A DNA stretch of 25,859 bases from NCBI GenBank assembly GCA_013152795.1, contig JAADFS010000297.1, forward strand, positions 1 to 25,859, written 5' to 3'. Both the position numbers and the translations under genes were made by a program. The notes beneath the pieces were generated by a model, which was not told the origin of the DNA, did no database searches, and was given only the letters and a program-made list of their open reading frames with translations. The DNA is from Deferribacteres bacterium. GTDB lineage: Bacteria; Nitrospirota; Thermodesulfovibrionia; UBA6902. Every line of letters begins with the position of its first letter. The first letter of the stretch is position 1. This document shows, in pieces, positions 1 through 6,813 of the stretch.

Positions 1-11
1 TGTTATAGTGC

Positions 12-587
12 ATGGCTATGGATAACCTTAAGGAACGCCTTATTCAGATAGTCAGGCAGCGGTCTTTCCAGTACAGCCCTGTTCCGAAATTCAGGCTCAC
101 ATCCGGGGCCGTCAGCAACTTTTATTTCAACATGAAGAAGACGACCCAGTCCGCTGAAGGCATGTATATCGTGGGAAAGATCGTTTTTGAGAAAATCCGC
201 CAAATCGGCCTGCATCCGGATGCCGTGGGCGGCCTTACCATGGGGGCTGACCCCATAGCCTATGCCGTGGCCATGTACTCCCAACTCGTCAAGGAACCCA
301 TAAATGCGTTCGTTATAAGGAAAGAGCCCAAGGAACACGGCCTCAGATTGCCGATAGAGGGGGATATAAAGGCAGGGGACCATGTCGTTATAGTCGATGA
401 CGTCGTAACCACCGGCGGCTCCACGATCAGGGCGATAAATACTGCAAGGGAAAATGACCTTATAGTCGATGCAGTGATTATCCTCCTGGACCGCTGCGAA
501 CAGAACGGCAGGCAGAATATAGAAAAGACAGGCTGTCCGGTTCACTGTATCCTGGACGTCCACGATTTTATCCCTGTTCAGAATTAA
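12..587 (+). CDS. pyrE: Orotate phosphoribosyltransferase
   Basis: Transfers the phosphoribosyl group of PRPP to orotate to make OMP, the fifth step of de novo pyrimidine synthesis, in the cytosol. The 191-aa product has the PRPP-binding signature VVIVDDVVTTGGST at residues 125-138 with the paired acidic residues D129/D130. It also has the basic loop RKEPKEHG at 103-110 that is typical of OPRT, and a substrate-region GGLTMGADP at 73-81. Length is normal for bacterial PyrE. An in-frame TAG at 6-8 lies just upstream, so the gene is complete; ATG at 12 or ATG at 18 are the only sensible starts. The upstream 11 bp are too short to judge a ribosome binding site. No pyrimidine neighbours are visible; the next plus-strand gene follows after 37 bp. 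Confidence 0.97.
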   Translation: MAMDNLKERLIQIVRQRSFQYSPVPKFRLTSGAVSNFYFNMKKTTQSAEGMYIVGKIVFEKIRQIGLHPDAVGGLTMGADPIAYAVAMYSQLVKEPINAFVIRKEPKEHGLRLPIEGDIKAGDHVVIVDDVVTTGGSTIRAINTARENDLIVDAVIILLDRCEQNGRQNIEKTGCPVHCILDVHDFIPVQN

Positions 588-624
588 GCGGCAGACAGAG
601 CCGGAGAACCTGCATAATACGTTC

Positions 625-807
625 ATGAACATAATACCGCCGGTAGAATTCATTTTTCTCATAATTGGATTTGTGTTTCTTGCCCTGGCATTGCGGGAGT
701 ATGTCAGGGCGGGCAGGAAGATGTCCGTTGCCTGTAAAATACGCCTCCGGATGGGGATTATTTTCATTGCGGTAGGTACAGGCCTGTATTTTATTTTATA
801 TTTATAA
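625..807 (+). CDS. Small two-helix membrane protein (unrecognised)
   Basis: I do not recognise a family. The 60-aa product has two hydrophobic stretches (residues about 8-23 and 44-59) separated by a basic loop rich in Arg and Lys (24-42), which predicts a small inner-membrane hairpin with a cytoplasmic loop. It lies 37 bp after pyrE on the same strand, so it could be co-transcribed. No convincing Shine-Dalgarno sequence is placed before the ATG (a GGAG is about 18 nt away), which lowers confidence. Its stop codon TAA (805-807) is one base before the left end of the inverted-repeat element at 809. Confidence 0.5.
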   Translation: MNIIPPVEFIFLIIGFVFLALALREYVRAGRKMSVACKIRLRMGIIFIAVGTGLYFILYL

Positions 808-808
808 A

Positions 809-1048
809 CCTTAAATGTTGCATAAACCAGCAGGAGGGCCTGCCGGAAAACCTTTATAAAGCGATGGGATTTTAACAGAAAAGGGTGCAGGGTGCAGTTG
901 TCAGGGTGCAGGAAGAAACAAGTCCCCCCTCCCCTGGTGGGAGGGGGAGGGGGAGGGGGGCTGAGATGTTACCACTGATGGTATCGCAGATAAAGCTTTT
1001 CCGGCAGGCCCTCCTGCCCGCATGCGATATCTTTATGCCACTGTAAGG
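809..1048 (+). repeat. Complete inverted-repeat element, subfamily A (copy 1)
   Basis: A 240-bp non-coding element. The left end begins CCTTAAATGTTGCATAAA and the right end closes TTTATGCCACTGTAAGG; the two are imperfect inverted repeats that continue inward for about 60 bp, including GCAGGAGGGCCTGCCGG and a CTTTAT..GCGAT segment. Each end holds its own hairpin (GCAGG-4 nt-CCTGC type). The flanks carry TAAA on both sides (805-808 and 1049-1052), a possible target duplication. The interior has GTGCAGG-type short repeats and a G-rich tract at 939-960. It shares end and interior sequence with the inverted copy at 21619-21795. No ORF with recognisable function lies inside, so any mobility would need a transposase in trans. 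Confidence 0.88.
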
Positions 1049-1057
1049 TAAAACGTT

Positions 1058-2605
1058 ATGGGCAGAGATATCATACTCAAAAACCTGGGCTCAGGTGAAA
1101 ATTACAATATAACCCTCCCCTGTGTCATAGGCCGCGGCAGGAAGGCGGGGCTTTCATTGCCGGATGTAACCGTATCGCACCGCCACGCGCTTATTGAAGA
1201 AGCGGAAGGCGGGATACGCATTCAGGACATGCACAGTGCAAACGGTGTCTTTGTAAATGACACGAGGATCAGGGACTGGACCGTCCTGAATCCCGGCGAT
1301 TTCATAAGACTCGGCAATACAAGGCTCCAAGTATCCACCACCGGAGGGGATGAATCACAGCAGACCGTTATAATACATTCTCTCGGCCCTGCCCATGAGG
1401 GCAGCCTGGACCACCGGAGACTGAAGGTGATTTACGAGATCACCGCTGAATCCGCTGTTGATCATGATGTCGCAAGCCTGGGGCAGAAGGTATTTGCAAA
1501 GCTCAGGGAAATCTTCAAACAGGACCGCGGCTATATGGCATCGTTTGAAGAAGACGGCACGCTTAAGCCCCTGTGCCTGTGCGCCGTTAATGAACCCGTG
1601 CCGCTGAGCCGCAGTATCGTCAACAGGCTGCTCAGAAACGGTGAGTCTTTCCTCCTTGAGGATGCGCTCAGTGATGCCGCATTCAGGGAACAGGAAAGCG
1701 TCATGGCCCTGAAGATCAGGTCCGCCATGTGCGTGCCGCTTATATATGACAACCAGATTTACGGGCTGATATACCTGGACAGGAGCGTACCCGGCGCATA
1801 CACCCATGAAGACCTCCGGTTCCTGAAGAGTATCGGCTGCATACTCGCCCCCCTGATCGAGAACGCACGCCTGTGGTCAGAGCTCAGAAGGCGTTACGCC
1901 GATACCGTCGAGACACTGAAGGTCACGGAAGCGCGGCTCATAGAAACAGAGCGCACAGCGGCCTATGTCCGCCTGGCCCATGCCATGGCGCACGAGATCA
2001 GGAATCCGATGACGGTCATCGGAGGCATGGTGCGGAAAATATTGCGCTCAGGGGCCGGCGGATCAAATGCAGACTCCCTCAGGGCCATCATGGACTCTGT
2101 TGAAAGGGTGGAAATGGTTATTGCCGAGGCGGACGCTTTCGTTAAGATTCCGCAGCCCCGGAAAAAACTGGAAAGAATAGATGATATTATCCGTGAAGGG
2201 ATCAGGAACTATGAGCATGAATGGCGGAAAAGGGGCATTCACCCCGTCCTCTCTGTCAGGAGCCCCCATGTAATGGTCCCGCTTGATGCCGGGCTTTTCA
2301 GAAAGGCCCTCTCCATGGTCTTCCGCGAGATACTCTTCACTGTGCCGGATGGTTCGGATATCAACATCACGCTCAGGGACAGGGGCAATGACCTGGAGGT
2401 CGTCTTTGGAGAGGCGGAGCCGGGCGCACGGTTATACGAGCCCTTTGATCCCGTGATGCGGGACAAGCCGTGGAGTCTCGGGCTTTTTCTCAACATAGCC
2501 CACAAGATACTGTCGGATCACGGCGGCAGCCTCCTCCTGGACCCCTCGGCCCAATCGGCCTTCCCCCTGGTAATGAGAATTCCGAAGACCGCCGTTGATA
2601 TTTAA
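1058..2605 (+). CDS. FHA-GAF-histidine-kinase-like sensor protein
   Basis: A 515-aa cytosolic signalling protein with no membrane segment. An N-terminal FHA domain (about 1-95) carries the phosphothreonine-binding residues R26 in IGRGRKAG, S40 and H43 in SHRH, and N62-G63. A GAF domain follows (about 140-270), then a coiled coil (275-305). Next is a histidine-kinase dimerisation domain with the H-box AMAHEIRNP, phospho-acceptor H312, and finally an ATPase-like domain (about 400-512). That last domain is degenerate: the N-box region at 415-425 lacks the usual Asn residues and no DxGxG box is visible, although a GLFLNIAHKI segment resembles the G2 region. No receiver domain or response regulator is adjacent. 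The start ATG is preceded by GTAAGG, which belongs to the end of the repeat at 1048. It converges on a second FHA gene. Confidence 0.87.
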   Translation: MGRDIILKNLGSGENYNITLPCVIGRGRKAGLSLPDVTVSHRHALIEEAEGGIRIQDMHSANGVFVNDTRIRDWTVLNPGDFIRLGNTRLQVSTTGGDESQQTVIIHSLGPAHEGSLDHRRLKVIYEITAESAVDHDVASLGQKVFAKLREIFKQDRGYMASFEEDGTLKPLCLCAVNEPVPLSRSIVNRLLRNGESFLLEDALSDAAFREQESVMALKIRSAMCVPLIYDNQIYGLIYLDRSVPGAYTHEDLRFLKSIGCILAPLIENARLWSELRRRYADTVETLKVTEARLIETERTAAYVRLAHAMAHEIRNPMTVIGGMVRKILRSGAGGSNADSLRAIMDSVERVEMVIAEADAFVKIPQPRKKLERIDDIIREGIRNYEHEWRKRGIHPVLSVRSPHVMVPLDAGLFRKALSMVFREILFTVPDGSDINITLRDRGNDLEVVFGEAEPGARLYEPFDPVMRDKPWSLGLFLNIAHKILSDHGGSLLLDPSAQSAFPLVMRIPKTAVDI

Positions 2606-2640
2606 CCGCAAGTTTACCCTATCGCGGCAAAAAGCAAAAA

Positions 2641-2652
2641 GCAACGTTAAGG
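2641..2652 (-). repeat. Terminal fragment of the inverted-repeat element (copy 2)
   Basis: The minus strand reads CCTTAACGTTGC, matching the first 12 bases of the element's left end with one change. Only this terminus is recognisable. It supplies the last codon (CCT, Pro) and the TAA stop of the minus-strand FHA gene. Because it is so short it could be chance, but the same CCT-TAA arrangement recurs at the tolC stop codon. Confidence 0.4.
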
Positions 2653-3615
2653 TTTCTTGTGCTCCCAGTATTCTTTCAGCCTGGAGAGGAGTTTCTTGGG
2701 AGCACTGTATGCGGGGATTCCGCCGTGGTCCGGCTTTTCTTCTTTTGTCTCTTCTTGCGGAGGCTGAGGAGTGAGGGCTGCGGCGGGCGCCTTTTCGACC
2801 TCGGCCAGGCGGCCCTCCCCGAGAAAGCGGAAGACCGGCCCCTCCGCGCTCAGGGATAATTCATCATTGACATTCAGCGGGGACTGCATGGCGACGGGCT
2901 GTCCGTTTATCAGCAGGGGCTGCCTTCCGGTGAGGTCTTTTATCCAGTACTGGTTTTCGCTGAAAAATATCTGGGCATGCCGCTCGTATATCATGGGATG
3001 ATCAATTATGAAATCGCACGTTGTATCCCTGCCGATATTGACAGGAAGTTCCCTGTAGGAACGGAGAGTGGGGCCGTACTGTATGATAAGCGGCGCACTG
3101 ACCCTTTCAGCGGATGGCTGAGGCGGCGGCTCAACCACTGGCTCCGGCTGAACGCTCTCCGGTCCGGCAGCCGCCACAGGCCTCTCCTGCTGCCTGTGCT
3201 CCTTCACGGGAGGCTCCTGTCCCTGCGGTGTCACGGCGGGTGCGGATTCTTCCGTTTCAGGGGGCGGGACGGTTTCTGCCTCGACCGTTCCTTCCCTTAT
3301 CTCAAACAGGAAGCTCACCTTCGGCCCGCCCTCGGTAAACTCCAGCACATCGCCGTTTCTGAGAACGGTCTCCTCGATCCTCTTTCCGTTTACAAAGGTG
3401 CCGTTGGCGCTCTGGTCGATCAGCCTGAACTGGTTACCCTCCCGCGTGATCCTTGCATGTTTCCTGGAGATGGTGTTTAACGCGGGGGGGAACCGGAGGT
3501 TGCATGAAGGGTCGCGGCCTATGAGGATCGGGGTTCGGGTAAACTCCTGTATCTCCCCCTTCATGGGACCCAGTATGTGAACGAGCTGTACGACTATGAC
3601 GGGTACGGATTTCAC
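2647..3615 (-). CDS. Two-FHA-domain protein with Pro/Glu-rich linker
   Basis: A 322-aa cytosolic adaptor-like protein. FHA domain 1 (about 8-105) keeps the phosphothreonine-binding set: R34 in IGRDPSC, S50 and H53 in SRKH, N71-G72. A low-complexity linker rich in Pro, Glu and Gln (110-170) joins it to FHA domain 2 (about 172-266). Domain 2 keeps R196 and H213, but the conserved Ser is Tyr210 and the usual Asn-Gly is replaced around G230-R231, so it probably does not bind phosphopeptides in the classical way. A basic C-terminal tail follows a second Pro/Glu-rich linker. The start is GTG with GAGGG seven nt upstream. The gene is divergent from the PP2C-protease-kinase run, and its partners are most likely targets of that kinase (inference). 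Confidence 0.87.
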   Translation of the reverse strand: MKSVPVIVVQLVHILGPMKGEIQEFTRTPILIGRDPSCNLRFPPALNTISRKHARITREGNQFRLIDQSANGTFVNGKRIEETVLRNGDVLEFTEGGPKVSFLFEIREGTVEAETVPPPETEESAPAVTPQGQEPPVKEHRQQERPVAAAGPESVQPEPVVEPPPQPSAERVSAPLIIQYGPTLRSYRELPVNIGRDTTCDFIIDHPMIYERHAQIFFSENQYWIKDLTGRQPLLINGQPVAMQSPLNVNDELSLSAEGPVFRFLGEGRLAEVEKAPAAALTPQPPQEETKEEKPDHGGIPAYSAPKKLLSRLKEYWEHKKP

Positions 3616-3654
3616 GTTTTACCCTCTCTAAAATATCACCAGCGAACGACGGCA

Positions 3655-3684
3655 CCCTGCCTGCCGGTTTATACAACGTTAAGG
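3655..3684 (-). repeat. Solo left end of the inverted-repeat element (copy 3)
   Basis: The minus strand reads CCTTAACGTTGTATAAAC followed by CGGCAGGCAGG, matching the left end of the element and the first arm of its hairpin. The rest of the element is missing. It lies in the divergent spacer between the two-FHA gene and the PP2C gene, 5 bp from the predicted -35 box of the PP2C promoter. Confidence 0.7.
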
Positions 3685-3689
3685 TTAAC

Positions 3690-3717
3690 TTAACGGGTAA
3701 CGGGAAACATATATAAT
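3690..3717 (+). promoter_or_regulatory. Predicted sigma-70-type promoter for the PP2C operon
   Basis: TTAACG (3690-3695) and a perfect TATAAT (3712-3717) are separated by 16 bp. This predicts a transcript start near 3724 and a leader of about 58 nt before the ATG at 3782. No clear Shine-Dalgarno sequence is visible in that leader. Confidence 0.6.
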
Positions 3718-3781
3718 GTGGTTTTTGCAGGGCCCGGGAAAAATTTGTTTCCAATCTTTGTTTATTTGTGTATATTAAATT

Positions 3782-4510
3782 ATGTCTAAAATAAATTCTT
3801 TTGGCAAGTCGGACGTGGGCCTCAGGCGCTCAAACAACGAAGATGCCTTTGTCACAGACCCTGAACTCGGCTATGCATCAGTGGCGGACGGAATGGGCGG
3901 GCAGGCCGCCGGTGAAGTGGCAAGCCGGATTTTCATAGAGACCGTTACGGATGTTTTTTCAAATGCGCGGCCCGGCTCTGAAGAGGAATACCTGCAATTG
4001 GTCCAGGATGCCTTCCGGCTGTCCAATGAGAGGATTATCAGAGCCGCGGCAGAGAACCCTTCGCAGCGGGGCATGGGCTGTACCGCTGAAGTGGCCGTGT
4101 TTTTCACCGGCGGTTATGTTGTGGGCCATGTGGGGGACAGCAGGACTTATCTTTTCCGCTCGGGTGAACTCAGACAGATCACGCTGGATCACTCGCTTGT
4201 CCAGGAACAGGTTGACCAGGGGCTCATCACGGCGGCTGAGGCCAGGACGCATTCCCTCCGGCATGTGATCTTAAGGGCGGTGGGCACAAAGGAGGAGCTG
4301 GCCGTCGACCTTATCAGGGGAAAGACAATGCCCGGTGATATCTTCCTCCTGTGTTCAGACGGCCTTACCGACATGGTGGAAGACGGCCCGATCAGGGACG
4401 CCCTTTCCATTCCCGAAGGTCTCGAACAGAAAGTGGACAGGCTGATAAGGCTGGCACTGTCGGCCGGCGGATATGATAACATTACAGCGGTACTGTGCGA
4501 GATTGTATAA
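3782..4510 (+). CDS. PP2C-family Ser/Thr protein phosphatase (Stp/PrpC type)
   Basis: A stand-alone 242-aa metal-dependent phosphatase that removes phosphate from Ser/Thr in the cytosol. All core motifs are present: RRSNNEDA with E20-D21, ADGMGGQAAGE with D36-G37, GHVGDSRTY with D119, LCSDGLTDMV with D193, and GGYDNITAV with D232-N233. The length matches bacterial Stp/PrpC enzymes and there is no membrane segment. It heads a plus-strand run with a secreted protease and a membrane Ser/Thr kinase, the standard kinase/phosphatase pairing, so its likely targets are the kinase itself and its substrates. The start is ATG at 3782 after an AT-rich leader without a strong ribosome binding site. Confidence 0.96.
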   Translation: MSKINSFGKSDVGLRRSNNEDAFVTDPELGYASVADGMGGQAAGEVASRIFIETVTDVFSNARPGSEEEYLQLVQDAFRLSNERIIRAAAENPSQRGMGCTAEVAVFFTGGYVVGHVGDSRTYLFRSGELRQITLDHSLVQEQVDQGLITAAEARTHSLRHVILRAVGTKEELAVDLIRGKTMPGDIFLLCSDGLTDMVEDGPIRDALSIPEGLEQKVDRLIRLALSAGGYDNITAVLCEIV

Positions 4511-4554
4511 ACGAAAAAACAGGCTGCGGACTTCCCCTGCAGGCTTGCCACTGC

Positions 4555-5511
4555 ATGCGGATTGATACGGGCAGATTCATCAGGTTGCTGATAGTGTTCT
4601 TTTCCATGGCGCTGCTGTCATCCCGGCCCGTCTCTGCCGGCACACAGGGGGCGCCGATGATCTCCCCACTGCCCGTTGCAGAGACCCGGGTACTCCTTGC
4701 ACGCTGGCTTGCCGACTCCGGTTTCACAGTCAGGCAGACCGCTTCGGATGCAGGCGGGGTGAGGCTCGATGCTGTCAGGGTAACCGAACGGTGGCGGATA
4801 ATTATAAGCCCATACTCCCCCCTGGCATCCGCGTTATACGCTGAATACAGCCTGAACGGCCTGCCCCGTGAGGATAAGATCAGGGAGTTGCAGGGTGTTA
4901 TTGACAGCTACACAAAGGGACGCTATCCGGCAAGACAAGGAGGGGGGTCGGGTATTCCGGAGGTGATCATGTCGCGCACCGCAAATGTTGTATGCATCCG
5001 CGCGGCAATCAACAACAGGCCCATACAGTTTTCAGGCTTCATTGTGGGAAAGGAAGGGCTGGTGATCTCGACCGCCCATGACCTTGCGGGTGTCCGGGAG
5101 GTTACCGTTGTCCTTGACACGGGTAAGGAACTGAAAGGTTATATTGTAAAGAGGGATACCGGGCGCGACCTCAGTCTTATTGACACCCGCGCAAGGCTTG
5201 ATTCCTCCATTTCACTGGCCAGCGCGCGGAATATCCTGAATGAGGGGGAGAGGGTGTACTCAGTGGGCTGTCCATACAATCACCGTGGAAGGATAGTGCC
5301 GGGCATTGTCAGCGGCCCGCTGCGGCGGGTGAACAATCATCCCCTGTGGCAGGTGGACATGGAGACCCTTCCGGGAGGCAGCGGCAGCCCGGTCTTTGAT
5401 GCACAGGGCAACTTGGTCGGGATTGTCAAGGGCAGGTACAGGGGCACTGAATCAAGGGGGTTCTTCATCACCATGGAGACGCTGATAGAGTTTTTAAAGG
5501 AGTTACCGTGA
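4555..5511 (+). CDS. Secreted trypsin-like (S1-fold) serine protease
   Basis: A 318-aa protein with a Sec signal peptide: basic start, hydrophobic core at residues 9-21, likely cleavage after PVSA at 28. It should therefore act in the periplasm or be membrane-tethered. A preceding domain of unknown function (about 35-125) leads into a chymotrypsin/HtrA-like fold. The catalytic triad is readable: H175 in STAHD, D205 in GRDLSLID, and S276 in LPGGSGSPVFD. No PDZ domain follows, unlike DegP/DegS. The frame is open back to a GTG at 4495 inside the phosphatase gene, but the ATG at 4555 puts the signal peptide at the N-terminus and is preferred. It overlaps the kinase start by 4 bp (GTGA), implying translational coupling. 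It may process or sense an envelope partner of the kinase (inference). Confidence 0.84.
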   Translation: MRIDTGRFIRLLIVFFSMALLSSRPVSAGTQGAPMISPLPVAETRVLLARWLADSGFTVRQTASDAGGVRLDAVRVTERWRIIISPYSPLASALYAEYSLNGLPREDKIRELQGVIDSYTKGRYPARQGGGSGIPEVIMSRTANVVCIRAAINNRPIQFSGFIVGKEGLVISTAHDLAGVREVTVVLDTGKELKGYIVKRDTGRDLSLIDTRARLDSSISLASARNILNEGERVYSVGCPYNHRGRIVPGIVSGPLRRVNNHPLWQVDMETLPGGSGSPVFDAQGNLVGIVKGRYRGTESRGFFITMETLIEFLKELP

Positions 5512-6695
5512 ATTACGGCCGCTATGAGGTAAAAAGAGAAATCGGGAGGGGCTCAATGGGGGTGGTTTACGAGGCCCATGACCCCAACCTCGATTTAACC
5601 GTGGCATTAAAGGTACTGCGCCAGGACAGGCTCGTGAACGACGCCTTTGTAAAGAGATTCCTGTCAGAGGCCAAGGCCCTCGGCCGCCTTGACCACCCGA
5701 ACATAGTGCGTGTCTATAATGTGGACGAACACGAGGGAACCGTCTACATTGCAATGGAATTCATCGAGGGCGAATCCCTGAACGAAGTCGTGCACAGGCG
5801 CCCGGTGGAACCCGGTGAAATCATTGAAATAGGCGCCGTAGTGGCCGAAACCCTCGATTACGCACATCAGAAGGGGATTGTCCACAGGGATATAAAGCCC
5901 GGCAACATCCTCATCCGCACGGACGGAAGGCTTAAGATAACGGATTTCGGGATCGCGCACGTTGAAGACCCTTCCGCCGCAGTGCAGACACAGGCCGGGG
6001 AGATACTGGGCACACCCGCATACATGTCCCCGGAGCAGGTGTTGAGCCGGCCGGTTGACGGGCGTTCCGATATCTTCTCTCTGGGGATTGTATTATATGA
6101 ATTGTGCACAGGCTCCAGGCCCTTCACGGGCGACAGCCTCGCCGCCGTGTTTAATGCAATCACGCAGGAGGAGCCGCCTCCTGTTACAGCGCTCAATCCG
6201 GCTGTTCCACAGGAATTGTCCGATGTTATCCGCAGATGCCTGCGGAAAAATCCGGATGAGCGTTACAGGTCCGGGGAGGAATTGTCCGCTGCATTAAAGG
6301 CCTGTTCCGCCAAAAAGGAAGAGCCTGCGGCAGCCGCACAGGCCGGTGCAAAGACACGACGGAGGAATATTGTCTTTTCCATTGCGGCAGTGCTAATATT
6401 TGTGATCGCAGGGGCGCTTTCATACTATTTCATATCAGTAAAGAGCGGCGTGGATTCACCGCCGCCTGTTGAAGAGGCCGCAAAGGCCTTTCTCAGGATA
6501 GACAGCACACCGGCAGGGGCGCGGGTCTTTGTGGACGGGATGTTCAAGGGTGAGACACCCCTGAGACTGGAGCTTCTGCGGGGCAAACACGAGGTGCGGC
6601 TGAGCCTGGCGGACTACTATGACTGGGAGGCCCAGGTGCAGTTGCAGGAGGAGGGGGAGACACCCCTCAGTGTGCGGATGATACCGAATCAATAA
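5508..6695 (+). CDS. PknB-type Ser/Thr protein kinase with PEGA domain
   Basis: A 395-aa membrane kinase. The cytosolic catalytic domain (about 6-265) has the glycine loop GRGSMGVVY, K35 in VALKVL, E54, catalytic HRDIKPGN with D128 and N133, the DFG motif at 146-148, GTPAYMSPE, and D188 in GRSDIFSLG. All catalytic residues are present, so it should be active. A Lys/Arg-flanked transmembrane helix (287-309) leads to an extracytoplasmic PEGA domain (about 327-390, TPAGARVFVDGMFKGETPL), a module linked to surface or envelope binding. It uses a GTG start with AAAGGAG six nt upstream, overlapping the protease stop. Its TAA stop falls on the first bases of a repeat fragment, so the last residues may have been altered by that insertion. 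Confidence 0.96.
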   Translation: MNYGRYEVKREIGRGSMGVVYEAHDPNLDLTVALKVLRQDRLVNDAFVKRFLSEAKALGRLDHPNIVRVYNVDEHEGTVYIAMEFIEGESLNEVVHRRPVEPGEIIEIGAVVAETLDYAHQKGIVHRDIKPGNILIRTDGRLKITDFGIAHVEDPSAAVQTQAGEILGTPAYMSPEQVLSRPVDGRSDIFSLGIVLYELCTGSRPFTGDSLAAVFNAITQEEPPPVTALNPAVPQELSDVIRRCLRKNPDERYRSGEELSAALKACSAKKEEPAAAAQAGAKTRRRNIVFSIAAVLIFVIAGALSYYFISVKSGVDSPPPVEEAAKAFLRIDSTPAGARVFVDGMFKGETPLRLELLRGKHEVRLSLADYYDWEAQVQLQEEGETPLSVRMIPNQ

Positions 6696-6750
6696 AGCTT
6701 TTCCAGCAGCCTCCCTTGCCTGCAGGCGGTATTTTTATGCCACTGCAAGG
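6691..6750 (+). repeat. Right half of the inverted-repeat element (copy 4)
   Basis: ATAAAGCTTTTCC followed by a degenerate hairpin and TTTTTATGCCACTGCAAGG matches the right half of the complete element at 809-1048. The left half is absent. The kinase stop codon (6693-6695) lies in the ATAAAGC segment. Confidence 0.75.
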
Positions 6751-6813
6751 AACTAAGGAAAGGTAACGGCTGCATGAGAAAGACTAAAAAGTTTCATAAA
6801 AGGAGAACCTAAA

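Noticed and set aside
3..767. 254-aa open frame on the minus strand opposite pyrE and the small membrane gene
   Set aside because: It is antisense to a clear pyrE, has no family motifs, and the composition of the plus-strand frame explains it.
2605..2646. Bidirectional terminator between the convergent FHA genes
   Set aside because: Only a 4-bp CCGC/GCGG stem with A-rich flank is present, too weak to support.
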